Shown: positions 11,153 through 21,735, numbered from the stretch's first letter. The stretch is 64,000 bases of DNA from Neocallimastix lanati (nom. inval.) (GCA_016946835.1 JACVTC010000003.1:2743501-2807500); one strand, 5' to 3'. Made by a program: numbers and translations. Notes: generated from the sequence alone by a model not told the origin.

Positions 11153-11221
11153 AAGAGCGGGTGTCGAACCCTAAGGGTTCAGCCCGATGGTTATGGTAAC
11201 TTACCATTGAACCATAGTTAC
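11153..11221 (-). other. tRNA-like Pol III A-box/B-box module inside X-family LTR
   Basis: On the minus strand, an A-box-like TGGTTCAATGG (11214-11204) and a B-box-like GGTTCGACACC (11170-11160) are separated by 33 bases, the spacing of a tRNA gene, and a short T run follows. The flanks do not form a tRNA acceptor stem and the anticodon arm does not fold, so this is not a functional tRNA gene. The sister LTR has the same pair at the same spacing (34820-34810, 34776-34766) with different sequence in between. Confidence 0.5.
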
Positions 11222-11235
11222 TAATTTACTAGTTA

Positions 11236-11731
11236 TGATAAGAATGTACTAAATAATGCATTCTTAATTAAATCTACGATTTATTTCTAATACATTATGT
11301 GTACATTATTATTTTTGTACTTTAATAAATTTTTAAATCCAAAGATCAAAAATTAAATCAAAAATTATATTAAACTTTATATTTTTATATTAAATCTTAT
11401 ATTAATAGTAATATTTTTATATATTTAAAACTTATATTAGCAATATTAATAATAAATCTTATTTTTTTTATATTAATAATGAAAATTTATATTAATAATA
11501 TTTTTATATATTGATAATTAAAAATTTATATATTATATTTTAACTTTTTATTATAAAATTTTATATCGAAATGTTTTATTTTATATTGAAAAATATTTTA
11601 TTTTATTAAAAACCTTTATATTAGAATAGTATTTTTATTTTTATTTGAATATTTTAACAGATTGTAATAAAAATTATAGCCAATTAAATAAATTCTTATT
11701 AGTAATATTTTAGATATTTTTAAATAAATAA

Positions 11732-11785
<54 letters not shown>

Positions 11786-12102
11786 TTTTATTAATATTAT
11801 AAATGTATTTTATTTATATTGTTATAATTAAATTTTATATAATTAATTATAAAAATCAATTTAAATTTAATAGTTTTTAAAAAAAAAAATAAATAAAATG
11901 TAATTTAGTGGCAAGAACAACTTTTATGCCTTGAAAAAAAATATAAATAGTTGTAAATTTTGCTACTAATTTTTAAATATCATCGAATAAAATCAAATAA
12001 AATCAAATAAATTTAATAAAATAAATAAATAAAATAAATAAATAAATAAATAAAATTTGTGTTTCTTACTTTATTTTTATTTAATTCTCTAAAACCTTAA
12101 CA
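11236..12102 (+). repeat. Solo LTR of the element 3 family (867 bp)
   Basis: It starts TGATAAGAATG and ends CCTTAACA, like the two LTRs of element 3. It is flanked on each side by GTTA (11232-11235 and 12103-12106). It differs from those LTRs near its 3' end (rearranged AAATAAAT stretch and poly-A length), whereas those two match each other, so it stems from a separate, earlier insertion later reduced to one LTR. Confidence 0.88.
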
Positions 12103-12106
12103 GTTA

Positions 12107-12602
12107 TGATAAGAATGTACTAAATAATGCATTCTTAATTAAATCTACGATTTATTTCTAATACATTATGTGTACATTATTATTTTTGTACTTTAATAAA
12201 TTTTTAAATCCAAAGATCAAAAATTAAATCAAAAATTATATTAAACTTTATATTTTTATATTAAATCTTATATTAATAGTAATATTTTTATATATTTAAA
12301 ACTTATATTAGCAATATTAATAATAAATCTTATTTTTTTTATATTAATAATGAAAATTTATATTAATAATATTTTTATATATTGATAATTAAAAATTTAT
12401 ATATTATATTTTAACTTTTTATTATAAAATTTTATATCGAAATGTTTTATTTTATATTGAAAAATATTTTATTTTATTAAAAACCTTTATATTAGAATAG
12501 TATTTTTATTTTTATTTGAATATTTTAACAGATTGTAATAAAAATTATAGCCAATTAAATAAATTCTTATTAGTAATATTTTAGATATTTTTAAATAAAT
12601 AA

Positions 12603-12652
<50 letters not shown>

Positions 12653-12951
12653 TTTTATTAATATTATAAATGTATTTTATTTATATTGTTATAATTAAAT
12701 TTTATATAATTAATTATAAAAATCAATTTAAATTTAATAGTTTTTAAAAAAAAAAAATAAATAAAATGTAATTTAGTGGCAAGAACAACTTTTATGCCTT
12801 GAAAAAAAGTATAAATAGTTGTAAATTTTGCTACTAATTTTTAAATATCATCAAATAAAATCAAATAAATTTATAAATAAAAATAATAAATAAATAAATA
12901 AAATTTGTGTTTCCTTACTTTATTTTTATTTAATTCTCTAAAACCTTAACA
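12107..12951 (+). repeat. 5' LTR of element 3
   Basis: 845 bp, TGATAAG...CTTAACA, with a run of about 44 A at 12606-12650. Same sequence as the 3' LTR apart from the A run. It begins four bases (GTTA) after the solo LTR ends. Confidence 0.93.
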
Positions 12952-12956
12952 TTTAT

Positions 12957-12973
12957 ATGGTGGAGATATCGGG
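12957..12973 (+). promoter_or_regulatory. Candidate tRNA primer binding site of element 3
   Basis: TGGTGGAGATATCGGGG starts five bases after the LTR. Its complement, CCCCGATATCTCCACCA, ends in CCA and has the look of a tRNA 3' end. I could not assign the tRNA. No self-complementary LTR segment was found for this element, unlike elements 2 and 4. Confidence 0.5.
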
Positions 12974-14343
12974 GAATTAAATAGAAATAATAGTAAATAA
13001 CATAGATTTTTTTTTAATTTTTTTTTATTTTATATTGATAAACAAGTAAGTCGTTAATCCTTTGATTAACCCATGGCGCTTGTTTGATATATATATATAA
13101 AAAAAAATTTTTTTTAAATAAGTAAAATTAAGATTCTAAAAAAACAAATTTTGTAAAATTATAACAAGGAGCGGATAGAGCTCATACACAGTGTATTCTC
13201 AGATAGCAACAAATTAACTCTATTCATAGTAGGTTATTGAATAGTAGTTAATTTGGAGATTAATTGGAAAGTAGACGAAGGTATTTGGTTACCGACCCGG
13301 TAATAATAGTTCAACCTTCAACGTTTCAACACACGAAGGTGCGGGTACTTTCCAAGCACTGGCGAATAAGGAGCTTACGTCACCGAAGGCGTAAGATTGT
13401 TTTTTTTATATAATTTTTTTTACTTTTCTTTGTGCTAGTTATAAGGCACTTTATTATATAAAGTATCAGACTTTGGCTAACTTCGCCATTTAAATTTTTT
13501 TTATTTTTTTTTATTACTGGTACTTTATTTGTTATATAATTCCTGTAATAGAATCTTAATTTACTTTGAAAATATTGTGTTTTTAGTTAATTTTTATTAG
13601 TTAATAAAAATATTATTGAATACTTTTAAAATTTTTTTTATTCCGTACATAGATTATCGGATTAAGTTTATCCTACATAGTAATTGGGCTAGTGGGCTCT
13701 GAACTGCTATATTTTATATTGAATATAGTAATCGTGGCACACGCGTGGCATGACACCATTAGGTAAGCTGCACGTCAGACAGTGTGTACTATCAGATTGT
13801 ACGACAATAAAGATTATTTTTTTGTATTTAATAATTATAATTAATTAATAATTTTATTAGCTATAACAATACAATATTTATCGTTTAAAAAGAAAAATTT
13901 TTGAAAGGTGAAAATAATAAATAAAACTTTGCTTCTAAATTTATTACTACAAATATACTAAATTACAAAATTCAAGTGGTCGATAAAGATTTCGAGCTTG
14001 AAAAATATTCTATTAAGTTGTCGATAAAGATTTCGAACTTAAAATTATTCTATTAAGTTGTCGATAAAGATTTCGAACTTAAAATTATTCTTAAAAAAGT
14101 AGTTGAAAAGAACCTCGTGCTTTATAATTTCTACTAAGTTGTCGATAAGGATTTCGAGCTTATACTTACTAAAGAAAGCAAATAAAATTATTATTTTCAA
14201 AAATTACTAAGATATATTGTTTTAAAATTTGATTCGATATTAAATTACTTGTTAAATTATATTTTTAAAGTTGGACTTTCAAATTTATTCGTATTTAATA
14301 ACCTCGTTAATTTACAATAAAAAAATTATTAACTAAAAACGAA
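12974..14343 (+). other. Long structured leader of element 3
   Basis: 1.4 kb without an ORF but with conspicuous inverted repeats. One is AAACAAG / CTTGTTT (about 13030-13085) enclosing GTTAATC / TGATTAAC. Another is CAAATTAACT / AGTTAATTTG (13208-13254) enclosing CTATTCA / TGAATAG. A third is GGAAAGTA / TACTTTCC (about 13266-13352), and a fourth CTTACG / CGTAAG (about 13374-13395). GC content here is higher than in the LTRs. Such leaders often hold RNA packaging and dimerisation signals, or an internal ribosome entry site; this is inference. Confidence 0.6.
13978..14165 (+). repeat. Four imperfect tandem units in element 3 leader
   Basis: The core GTCGATAAAGATTTCGA is repeated at about 13979, 14021, 14062 and, after a 60-base interruption, 14140 (one change: AAGG). 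The first units are spaced about 41 bases and separated by TTCTATTAAGTT. Role unknown. Confidence 0.85.
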
Positions 14344-15249
14344 ATGTCTACTAAAAGTACTTTAAGTTTTAAAGAATTAAAGAAAGAATTACGAGACATA
14401 GTGAAGCTTAGCAAGGACAATTTAGATATAAAGTCCTGGGCTACTGAATTAAAACTTTGGATCAAGATACAAGGTATCACAGATCCGGAAACAATATTTA
14501 ATGCTTGTTTACTTACCAGCTCTGGTGAAGTACAACGCGTTATTGAAGATTTGGGAGAAGATAGTGATGATGAAAGTGATGATTCATCAGATGAAGAAGA
14601 AGATGATGAAGAAGAAAATGTTGATGATGATAAATTTCCTTCTCTTGAAAAAATTATTTCAAGTCTTGAAAATTTTTACGGTATTAAAGAAGACCAAAAT
14701 TTACTTCTTAAAGAACTTCGTGCAATGCGAATTAAAAGAAACGAAAAGATTAAAGACTTTAATGTAAGATATAGAACTTTGTACACTAAACTTGATAAAA
14801 AGAGAAGAAAGCGCATTGGTGTACTAGATTATATTGACTCTATTCAAAATAATTATGAAGCCTGGAAGAAATTATCCCTTAAAGATGATATAAGTATGGA
14901 GAAAGCTTTCAAAATTGCCGAGAAAGTAGATAGACTTTCTGTAAGGAACAATAATATTAATACCTATAATGTTAATAATTCCCAGCATAATCAAAATAAT
15001 CAAAACAGTACTACTTCAAGACTTTATCCTAAAAGAAGAAACGAAACTTTCCAAACAAGTCAAACAAATAATAAACTGAAACCTCAAGATATTATAGAAG
15101 AATCAACCCAGAAAATGAGAAATTTATCTGTTAAAACTTGCTTCTTCTGTAAGGAAGAAGGTCATTACTCATACTATTGCCCTCAATTAAATAAGATTAT
15201 GGAAAAAAATAAAAAAGAAATATATTCCAAAAAGTCTTTAAACTTCTAA
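14344..15249 (+). CDS. Gag of element 3
   Basis: 301 residues. A capsid-like alpha-helical region is followed by an acidic stretch (residues about 75-100, Asp/Glu-rich) and a linker rich in Asn and Gln. The C-terminal zinc knuckle CFFCKEEGHYSYYC (C-X2-C-X4-H-X4-C) is expected to bind the element RNA and package it into virus-like particles in the cytoplasm. ATG 14344 is the first ATG after the leader. It ends two codons after the slippery site TTTAAAC, so termination here gives Gag alone and a -1 slip gives Gag-Pol. Confidence 0.9.
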   Translation: MSTKSTLSFKELKKELRDIVKLSKDNLDIKSWATELKLWIKIQGITDPETIFNACLLTSSGEVQRVIEDLGEDSDDESDDSSDEEEDDEEENVDDDKFPSLEKIISSLENFYGIKEDQNLLLKELRAMRIKRNEKIKDFNVRYRTLYTKLDKKRRKRIGVLDYIDSIQNNYEAWKKLSLKDDISMEKAFKIAEKVDRLSVRNNNINTYNVNNSQHNQNNQNSTTSRLYPKRRNETFQTSQTNNKLKPQDIIEESTQKMRNLSVKTCFFCKEEGHYSYYCPQLNKIMEKNKKEIYSKKSLNF

Positions 15250-15270
15250 ATGGGAGCAGAAGCACTCCCA
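15237..15270 (+). promoter_or_regulatory. -1 ribosomal frameshift signal of element 3
   Basis: In the gag frame the codons read TCT TTA AAC, so the heptamer T TTA AAC (15237-15243) is in the exact phase for -1 slippage; it is one of the strongest known eukaryotic slippery sequences. After a 7-base spacer that includes the gag stop, TGGGAG (15251-15256) pairs with CTCCCA (15265-15270) around an 8-base loop. The pol frame is the -1 frame and is open through the whole region. Element 5 has the same heptamer in the same place. Confidence 0.88.
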
Positions 15271-18200
15271 ATGACAAAACAATAGCTTCATTAAATAATT
15301 TACAAAATAATACTTTTACCAAGAATACCCCAATTGATAATAATTCCTTTAATAAAGAATCTGAAGAATCTGATTTTAGTGACACAACTGAAAGTGAGGA
15401 TAATATCATTATAAATGCTATAAAAAGAAAAATGAATGATAATAACAGCGAAAAGGAAGAAAATAATTCCAAGAAAGTACATAAAAGTTTAAAAGATAAT
15501 CCACGTCCTTTCGCAACTCCTGCTTTAAGAAAGAAGAAAGAAAATGAGCTACATAATAAACCAAATAAAGTTTATAAAAATCAAATACTTCCTTCAATTT
15601 TAACTCAACCAAATATTAACAAAGAAAAACAAAAAGAAAAGGAATTAAGAAATATAACAAGAGTAAGAGAAAGTAAAGAAGAAAACAACAATTATTCATC
15701 AAAAGGAAAGAAAAAAGTTGAATCTGAAGATATACTTGTAATCGATAATGAAATAGAAGATATAGAAATGAATAAAGATAATCAACAAAATAAAACTAAT
15801 ACTTTGGAAAAATTAATTTCAACAAAAACTAAAGAAACTAATAATGAAAATACTCAGTTAGTAAAAAGGAATATCAAAATGATGAATAATAAAGAACCTT
15901 ACAATATTATGGATGATTTAAATAATCTTAAATCCAGTATTACGATAGGTCAACTCTTGAATGCATGTCCGAAAATTCGTTCACAATTAACTCAAGGTTT
16001 AAAGTTAGAAAAATCTAAAATAATTGGAACTGTAGACAATGTAATAGCACGAACTTTATTAGTGAATAACTATGATCATAGCTACATAAGTAAAAGTAAT
16101 GAAGTAGCCGAAGAAGACTTAGCAATGGTTGATGCAAGTGTTGACGGAGTACTAGGAAAACTTTTAATTGATTCTTGTAGTAACCTAAGCATCGTTACTA
16201 AGCAGTATTTTGATAAATTACCTGGTGAATATGAAACAGTTGGAAAAAGTCGTGGAAGAATCCAACTAGCAACACAAGATGAAGAATACTCGGAAGGAAT
16301 TATTGTTCAATTACCAGTAAAAATTAATAATTATGAATTTAATGCGGACTTTAGAATTATTGAGAAAGAAGACTCATTTTATGATATGTTAATAAACTTT
16401 AAAACTCAAATCGATCATTGTTTATTTATTCATCCGACCTTAAACAGTTTATGTAAACTTTTGTCAGAAAGTGAATACGAAGAAATAGCTAAAATAAATA
16501 ATCAATATTATGATGAAGAAAGTATAATTTGCACTATTAGAAAAGTTAAAGAAACGAATAATGAAAAGGAAATTATAAAGGAATTAACTCCAATGGAATT
16601 TATTGAGAGTGATGAATTTTTAAGTACCTTAAATAAAGATTATAAAGAACAAATTATTAAAATTCTCAAAGAAATGATTGACATAGTTGCCACTTCAACA
16701 GAAGAACTAACTCCTTCTAAACTTTCACCACATAAGATCCGTTTGAAAGCAAATGCAAAGCCAGTAAAATTAAGAAGTTATAGGTTAACTAAATTAAAAT
16801 CAGATATCTTAAAAGAAGAACTTACAAAGCTTATTAAGAAAGGATTGATAGAACCATCCTGTTCAGAATGGTCATCTCCAGTAGTACTCATTCTAAAACA
16901 CAATGGAAAGTGGCGCTTGTGTATTGACTACCGAAAAGTCAATGATATGACAGAAAAAGATTCTTATTCAGTTCCATATATAGATGAAATTTTTGATAGT
17001 CTCGGAGGATCTAAAATATTTACAACTCTTGATTTATTTTCTGGTTTTCACCAAATCTTAATGGATGAAGAAAGCGTTGAAGTAACCACTTTCACTACTA
17101 AGTTTGGAAATTATCAATTTAAGGTTATGCCTTTTGGACTTACTGGAGCTCCCTCAACCTTCCAAAGAGAAATGAATAAAATTTTATTCCCTTTTATTGG
17201 TGAATTTGTTTATGTATTTATTGATGATGTTTTGATCTATTCAAAAAGTATCGAAGAACATTTAATTCATATTAAACAAGTATTAGAAGTATTTAAAGAA
17301 AACAAGTTAAAAATTAATATTGAAAAGTGCCATTTTCTTCAAACTGAAGTTGATGTATTAGGTCACAAACTTACTACTAAAGGATTAAGTCCCATGGAAA
17401 GTAAAATAACAGCTATTAAGAAGTGGGAAGCCCCTTCATCAATTCATGAATTAAGATCATTTCTAGGAGCAATAGGGTATTATCGTGACTTTATTCCTAA
17501 ATATGCTCAAATTACCTCACCTTTATGTAAATTATTGAAAAAGAATACCAAATATGAATGGAATAAAGAACAACAAGAAAGCTTTGAACTCCTAAAAGAA
17601 AAATTAATCAATGCACCTATTCTAAAATTTCCGTCATTTGACAAACCTTTTATCATTAGAACTGATGCTTCGTATAATGGAATTGGTGGAGTTCTTTTAC
17701 AAAAAGAAGAAGAAACCGGTAAGGAGCATCCAATACACTTTATAAGTAGAAGTTTAAAGAAAGCTGAAAAGAATTATGGTATTACCGATTTAGAAGGAAC
17801 CGCTTTGTTTTACTGTATGACTAAATTTAAATCTTATATTGAAGGAAATCCATTACCTACAACTATTTACACAGATCATAAACCATTAGTTGGTTTATTT
17901 AAGAATAAAGAACCTTTGAATGCAAGGCAAACAAGATGGTGTCTAACCGCTAGTATGCTCGGAATTAATATAAAATATGAATCAGGCAAAAAGAATGTGT
18001 TAGCTGATGCTCTTTCAAGAATGAAAAGTAAGGAAGAGAGAAAGATATTATTAACAAAAATTACTAATGGAAATAATGAAGAATTATTATCTAAAGTTAT
18101 AAAGGAATTTATTAATGAAAAGTTTACTGTTATTGATGGTGAAGATTATTTTATCGACAATGGAAATTATAGAAAATTAATAACGGACGAAAATGAAAGG

Positions 18201-19247
18201 TTTAAATTAATTTTAGAAGCTCATAATATTGGCCACGAAGGATATTACAAAACATATCAAAGACTTAAGAAAAACTTTTATTGGAATCATATGATTAAAG
18301 ATATCAAAAGAATTGTTAGTAATTGTGAAAAATGCCAGTTAAATCGTCCTCAACCATATCCAGAACCAACCGAAAACCATCCAACTAAAGTGGAGGGTCC
18401 CTTTGTGCATTTAGGATTAGATATTATAGGACCGTTACCAAAAACAAGAAATAATAATCAATATATTATAGTAACTGTTGATTACTTTACCAAATGGGTT
18501 GAAGCCGAACCCACTGAAAACATAACTTCCTCTGATATAATTAAATTTTTAATAAACGTTTTTGCAAGACATGGTGTGCCTCAAGTTATTACTACAGATA
18601 ATGGAGTCCAATTCACTTCTGATATGACTAAAATCTTTCTTGATCTTTATGATGTTTATGTAAAATTCATAGCTACCTATCACCCTGAATCCAATGGTCT
18701 CACTGAAAACCGAAATAAAGAAATTGGAAAATTACTTCGTTTATTAGGAAGGAAAAATCAAGATTGGGATGAAGTTTTACCTTCTGCTTTATGGGCACTT
18801 CGAACTACCAAAAACACAGCTACCGGACATTCTAGTTTTGAATTAGTATATGGAAGAGAAGACCAACAGCCTTATGATATAGCCATAAGAACAATTGAAA
18901 ATGCAGGTAAATCGTATGATGAAATTTTAATGGAAAAATTTGTTCGTCATTATCAATGGACTAGAGAAGCATGCGAAAATGTGAAGAATGCTAACAAGTA
19001 TTGGGCAACAAGACGAGAAGAACAAATAAGTATGAAAAAAGGAAAAGAATTAAAGGCTGGTGATCTTGTTCTTGTTAGAAACTTTAGCCGCACTAAGCTA
19101 GAACCATATTACAATGGACCATTTAAAATTTTAAAAATTCAATTCAACACGGCAACCCTAATCGATCAGAAGACTGGAAAGCAACTCGATAGGAATGTTC
19201 ACTTTAAAAATTTAGTAAAGTTTAACTCCGCTTACAGAGAAGCTTGA
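15243..19247 (+). CDS. Pol of element 3 (protease, RT, RNase H, integrase), made by -1 frameshift
   Basis: About 1334 codons in the -1 frame relative to gag; the first Met (15432) is unlikely to be the start. A Lys/Asn/Glu-rich spacer comes first. The protease-like region follows with LLIDSCSNLS, where Cys replaces the Gly of the usual Asp-Ser/Thr-Gly (Asp codon 16170). RT has WRLCIDYRKVN and catalytic FIDD (VFIDDVLIYS). RNase H has RTDASYNG and YTDHKP. Integrase has an HHCC domain (HNIGHEG to CEKCQ) and a D,D,E core (LGLDIIGPLP, TTDNGVQF, ESNGLTENRN). No stop or shift was seen. It converts RNA to cDNA and integrates it. Confidence 0.93.
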   Translation, partial: LLNGSRSTPNDKTIASLNNLQNNTFTKNTPIDNNSFNKESEESDFSDTTESEDNIIINAIKRKMNDNNSEKEENNSKKVHKSLKDNPRPFATPALRKKKENELHNKPNKVYKNQILPSILTQPNINKEKQKEKELRNITRVRESKEENNNYSSKGKKKVESEDILVIDNEIEDIEMNKDNQQNKTNTLEKLISTKTKETNNENTQLVKRNIKMMNNKEPYNIMDDLNNLKSSITIGQLLNACPKIRSQLTQGLKLEKSKIIGTVDNVIARTLLVNNYDHSYISKSNEVAEEDLAMVDASVDGVLGKLLIDSCSNLSIVTKQYFDKLPGEYETVGKSRGRIQLATQDEEYSEGIIVQLPVKINNYEFNADFRIIEKEDSFYDMLINFKTQIDHCLFIHPTLNSLCKLLSESEYEEIAKINNQYYDEESIICTIRKVKETNNEKEIIKELTPMEFIESDEFLSTLNKDYKEQIIKILKEMIDIVATSTEELTPSKLSPHKIRLKANAKPVKLRSYRLTKLKSDILKEELTKLIKKGLIEPSCSEWSSPVVLILKHNGKWRLCIDYRKVNDMTEKDSYSVPYIDEIFDSLGGSKIFTTLDLFSGFHQILMDEESVEVTTFTTKFGNYQFKVMPFGLTGAPSTFQREMNKILFPFIGEFVYVFIDDVLIYSKSIEEHLIHIKQVLEVFKENKLKINIEKCHFLQTEVDVLGHKLTTKGLSPMESKITAIKKWEAPSSIHELRSFLGAIGYYRDFIPKYAQITSPLCKLLKKNTKYEWNKEQQESFELLKEKLINAPILKFPSFDKPFIIRTDASYNGIGGVLLQKEEETGKEHPIHFISRSLKKAEKNYGITDLEGTALFYCMTKFKSYIEGNPLPTTIYTDHKPLVGLFKNKEPLNARQTRWCLTASMLGINIKYESGKKNVLADALSRMKSKEERKILLTKITNGNNEELLSKVIKEFINEKFTVIDGEDYFIDNGNYRKLITDENERFKLILEAHNIGHEGYYKTYQRLKKNFYWNHMIKDIKRIVSNCEKCQLNRPQPYPEPTENHPTKVEGPFVHLGLDIIGPLPKTRNNNQYIIVTVDYFTKWVEAEPTENITSSDIIKFLINVFARHGVPQVITTDNGVQFTSDMTKIFLDLYDVYVKFIATYHPESNGLTENRNKEIGKLLRLLGRKNQDWDEVLPSALWALRTTKNTATGHSSFELVYGREDQQPYDIAIRTIENAGKSYDEILMEKFVRHYQWTREACENVKNANKYWATRREEQISMKKGKELKAGDLVLVRNFSRTKLEPYYNGPFKILKIQFNTATLIDQKTGKQLDRNVHFKNLVKFNSAYREA

Positions 19248-19265
19248 GTCTTCGTCGGGGCATCT

Positions 19266-19761
19266 TGATAAGAATGTACTAAATAATGCATTCTTAATTA
19301 AATCTACGATTTATTTCTAATACATTATGTGTACATTATTATTTTTGTACTTTAATAAATTTTTAAATCCAAAGATCAAAAATTAAATCAAAAATTATAT
19401 TAAACTTTATATTTTTATATTAAATCTTATATTAATAGTAATATTTTTATATATTTAAAACTTATATTAGCAATATTAATAATAAATCTTATTTTTTTTA
19501 TATTAATAATGAAAATTTATATTAATAATATTTTTATATATTGATAATTAAAAATTTATATATTATATTTTAACTTTTTATTATAAAATTTTATATCGAA
19601 ATGTTTTATTTTATATTGAAAAATATTTTATTTTATTAAAAACCTTTATATTAGAATAGTATTTTTATTTTTATTTGAATATTTTAACAGATTGTAATAA
19701 AAATTATAGCCAATTAAATAAATTCTTATTAGTAATATTTTAGATATTTTTAAATAAATAA

Positions 19762-19809
<48 letters not shown>

Positions 19810-20108
19810 TTTTATTAATATTATAAATGTATTTTATTTATATTGTTATAATTAAATTTTATATAATTAATTATAAAAATCAATTTAAATTTAATAGTTT
19901 TTAAAAAAAAAAAATAAATAAAATGTAATTTAGTGGCAAGAACAACTTTTATGCCTTGAAAAAAAGTATAAATAGTTGTAAATTTTGCTACTAATTTTTA
20001 AATATCATCAAATAAAATCAAATAAATTTATAAATAAAAATAATAAATAAATAAATAAAATTTGTGTTTCCTTACTTTATTTTTATTTAATTCTCTAAAA
20101 CCTTAACA
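19266..20108 (+). repeat. 3' LTR of element 3
   Basis: 843 bp, TGATAAG...CCTTAACA; two bases shorter than the 5' LTR within the poly-A run. GTTA follows at 20109-20112. Confidence 0.93.
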
Positions 20109-20112
20109 GTTA

Positions 20113-20770
20113 TGATACGATACCACTATAAAAATAAGATTTAGGTAAGAAATTTAGGTTAGAAATATTGTATAAATATTATTGGTTATAATAATTAAAA
20201 TAATTTATATATAGTTAATTCAAATAATTATTTTTAAAAGCATGGTTAATTCTTTTATCATAATTAAAATAGATAAATTATATTAATAATGATTCTATTA
20301 TTATGATAATAAATTAATTCATCATTATTATTAATAAGTTTTATTTTATATTTTAAATATTATTTTGAGAATTATATAGTTTTAGGAATTATATTATAAA
20401 TATTGATAATTATATTTTATTTAGGAAATATATTTTAAATATTAATAGTTAAATATATTTAATAATGAAATTGTATTTTTAAATAAAGTTATTAGGAAAT
20501 TAATAGTTAAAGAGATATGTTTAATAAAAATATAATATTAATTAATTATTTTAACAATTATATAAAATTAAGAGAATGTAATAATAAATTATTATGTATG
20601 TAAAAATAAAATTATAAAAATAAATAAAGAACAAAATATTATTATAAAACATTATTATTATAAATTATTTTCTTATATTTATTAGAATATATTATTGTGT
20701 CATAATTCCCTAGAGAAACGACCAAATAAATAAATAACTAGATATGGAATATTTTAAATGTTCTGTATCA
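20113..20770 (+). repeat. Putative solo LTR (658 bp) of a third TGATA-type family
   Basis: The segment begins TGATACGATACC and ends TTCTGTATCA, so TGATAC / GTATCA are perfect inverted termini of the TG...CA type. It is bounded by GTTA on both sides (20109-20112 and 20771-20774). Its first seven bases equal those of the element 5 LTR but the rest does not match. It has no coding potential. The call rests on termini and flanks only; the orientation is assumed. Confidence 0.65.
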
Positions 20771-20776
20771 GTTATG

Positions 20777-21726
20777 TGTAATAATCATACTAAGTTCTAT
20801 CACTAAATATGATTATTAACTTCAACTTAATGACTAATTCATTAAGTTGAGAAATAAAATAAAAATAAAAATTTTACCTAAAAACGAGTTTATTATAAAA
20901 TTAATTATAATAACAACACAAAGAGCAAAAGAAGGAATATTTGAATAAATTTGTTTTTTAAAAAATATGTTTTTGAATAAAATGTTTTATTAATTTATTA
21001 AAGTTTAAAATATAAAATTGCTATTATTATAACTATATTTTTATAATAATAACTCTTGATTTCTTAAAGAGAAATCAAGAGCCCTTTTATATTTTTTTAT
21101 TAAATTAAGGTTAAATAAAAAGTTTTTCTAATCTTAAAAATTATCTTATCTAGAAAAAGATTAGAAGAAAAAACTAGATAAGTTTTGATCGATATTCTAT
21201 TCATATCGATCATCGTATATATAAAGTAAAACCAAATATATTATTTTATATTTGGATAAAACCTTAATATATCGATTTTCTAAATTTTAATTTAGATCAT
21301 CAAATAAAAGGAAAAATAAATAATAACCGGAATAATCTAAATTATTCTATTTTTCTAAATATTATTTTTAAAATCTAATCTAAACTTATTAACATAAAAC
21401 TATCTTTAAAAAATACAGAAACTTATTAATTGTTCTTTTAAATGTACAATGTACAAAATAAATAAAACTAATGTTTACATTAACTTGATAATTAAATGAA
21501 TAACTAAATAAAATTAATAATATTAATAAAAGAATATATATTAGTTATTTAAATAAATTTTTTAATATTATTTTAGTGTATGAATAATTATATTTTTAAT
21601 AAATTTGATAATAATATTTCAATGTATGAATTAATTATAATTTAAATAAATTTATAATTATTATCAATAATTATAAAGACTAAGAAATAGTAATTATTTA
21701 TTAATAAATAATTATTATTTCTTACA
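20777..21726 (-). repeat. 3' LTR of element 4
   Basis: 950 bp, minus-strand TGTAAGAA...ATTATTACA. Same sequence by eye as the copy at 26743-27692. Confidence 0.95.
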
Positions 21727-21735
21727 TTGCTCCTT

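Larger units (their letters stand above)
12107..20108 (+). mobile_element. Element 3: complete Ty3-type retrotransposon with separate gag and pol
   Basis: 5' LTR 12107-12951 and 3' LTR 19266-20108 differ mainly in poly-A length. GTTA flanks both ends (12103-12106 and 20109-20112). The interior has a 1.4-kb structured leader, gag, a -1 frameshift site and pol, all uninterrupted, so it may be active or recently active. The 3' purine tract (TCGGGGCATCT) precedes the 3' LTR. If the LTR is taken to start at GATAAG, the duplication would be GTTAT (5 bp); TG...CA ends favour 4 bp. Confidence 0.93.

Noticed and set aside
11153-11221. True tRNA gene
   Set aside because: A and B boxes fit, but no acceptor stem and no proper anticodon arm can be drawn.
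11030-11224. 64-codon ORF with RVQPDGYGNLPLNHSY
   Set aside because: It is the plus-strand shadow of the tRNA-like module in the X LTR; no support as a gene.
12103-12107. 5-bp target duplication GTTAT for the TGATA-type elements
   Set aside because: Possible, but then the T before GATA at both 3' LTR starts (19266, 33398) would be chance; TG...CA ends with 4-bp GTTA are more economical.
20109-20776. Segment read as the middle of the X LTR
   Set aside because: It has its own TGATAC/GTATCA termini and GTTA on both sides, and without it the two X LTRs have equal length, so a separate solo LTR is the simpler reading.
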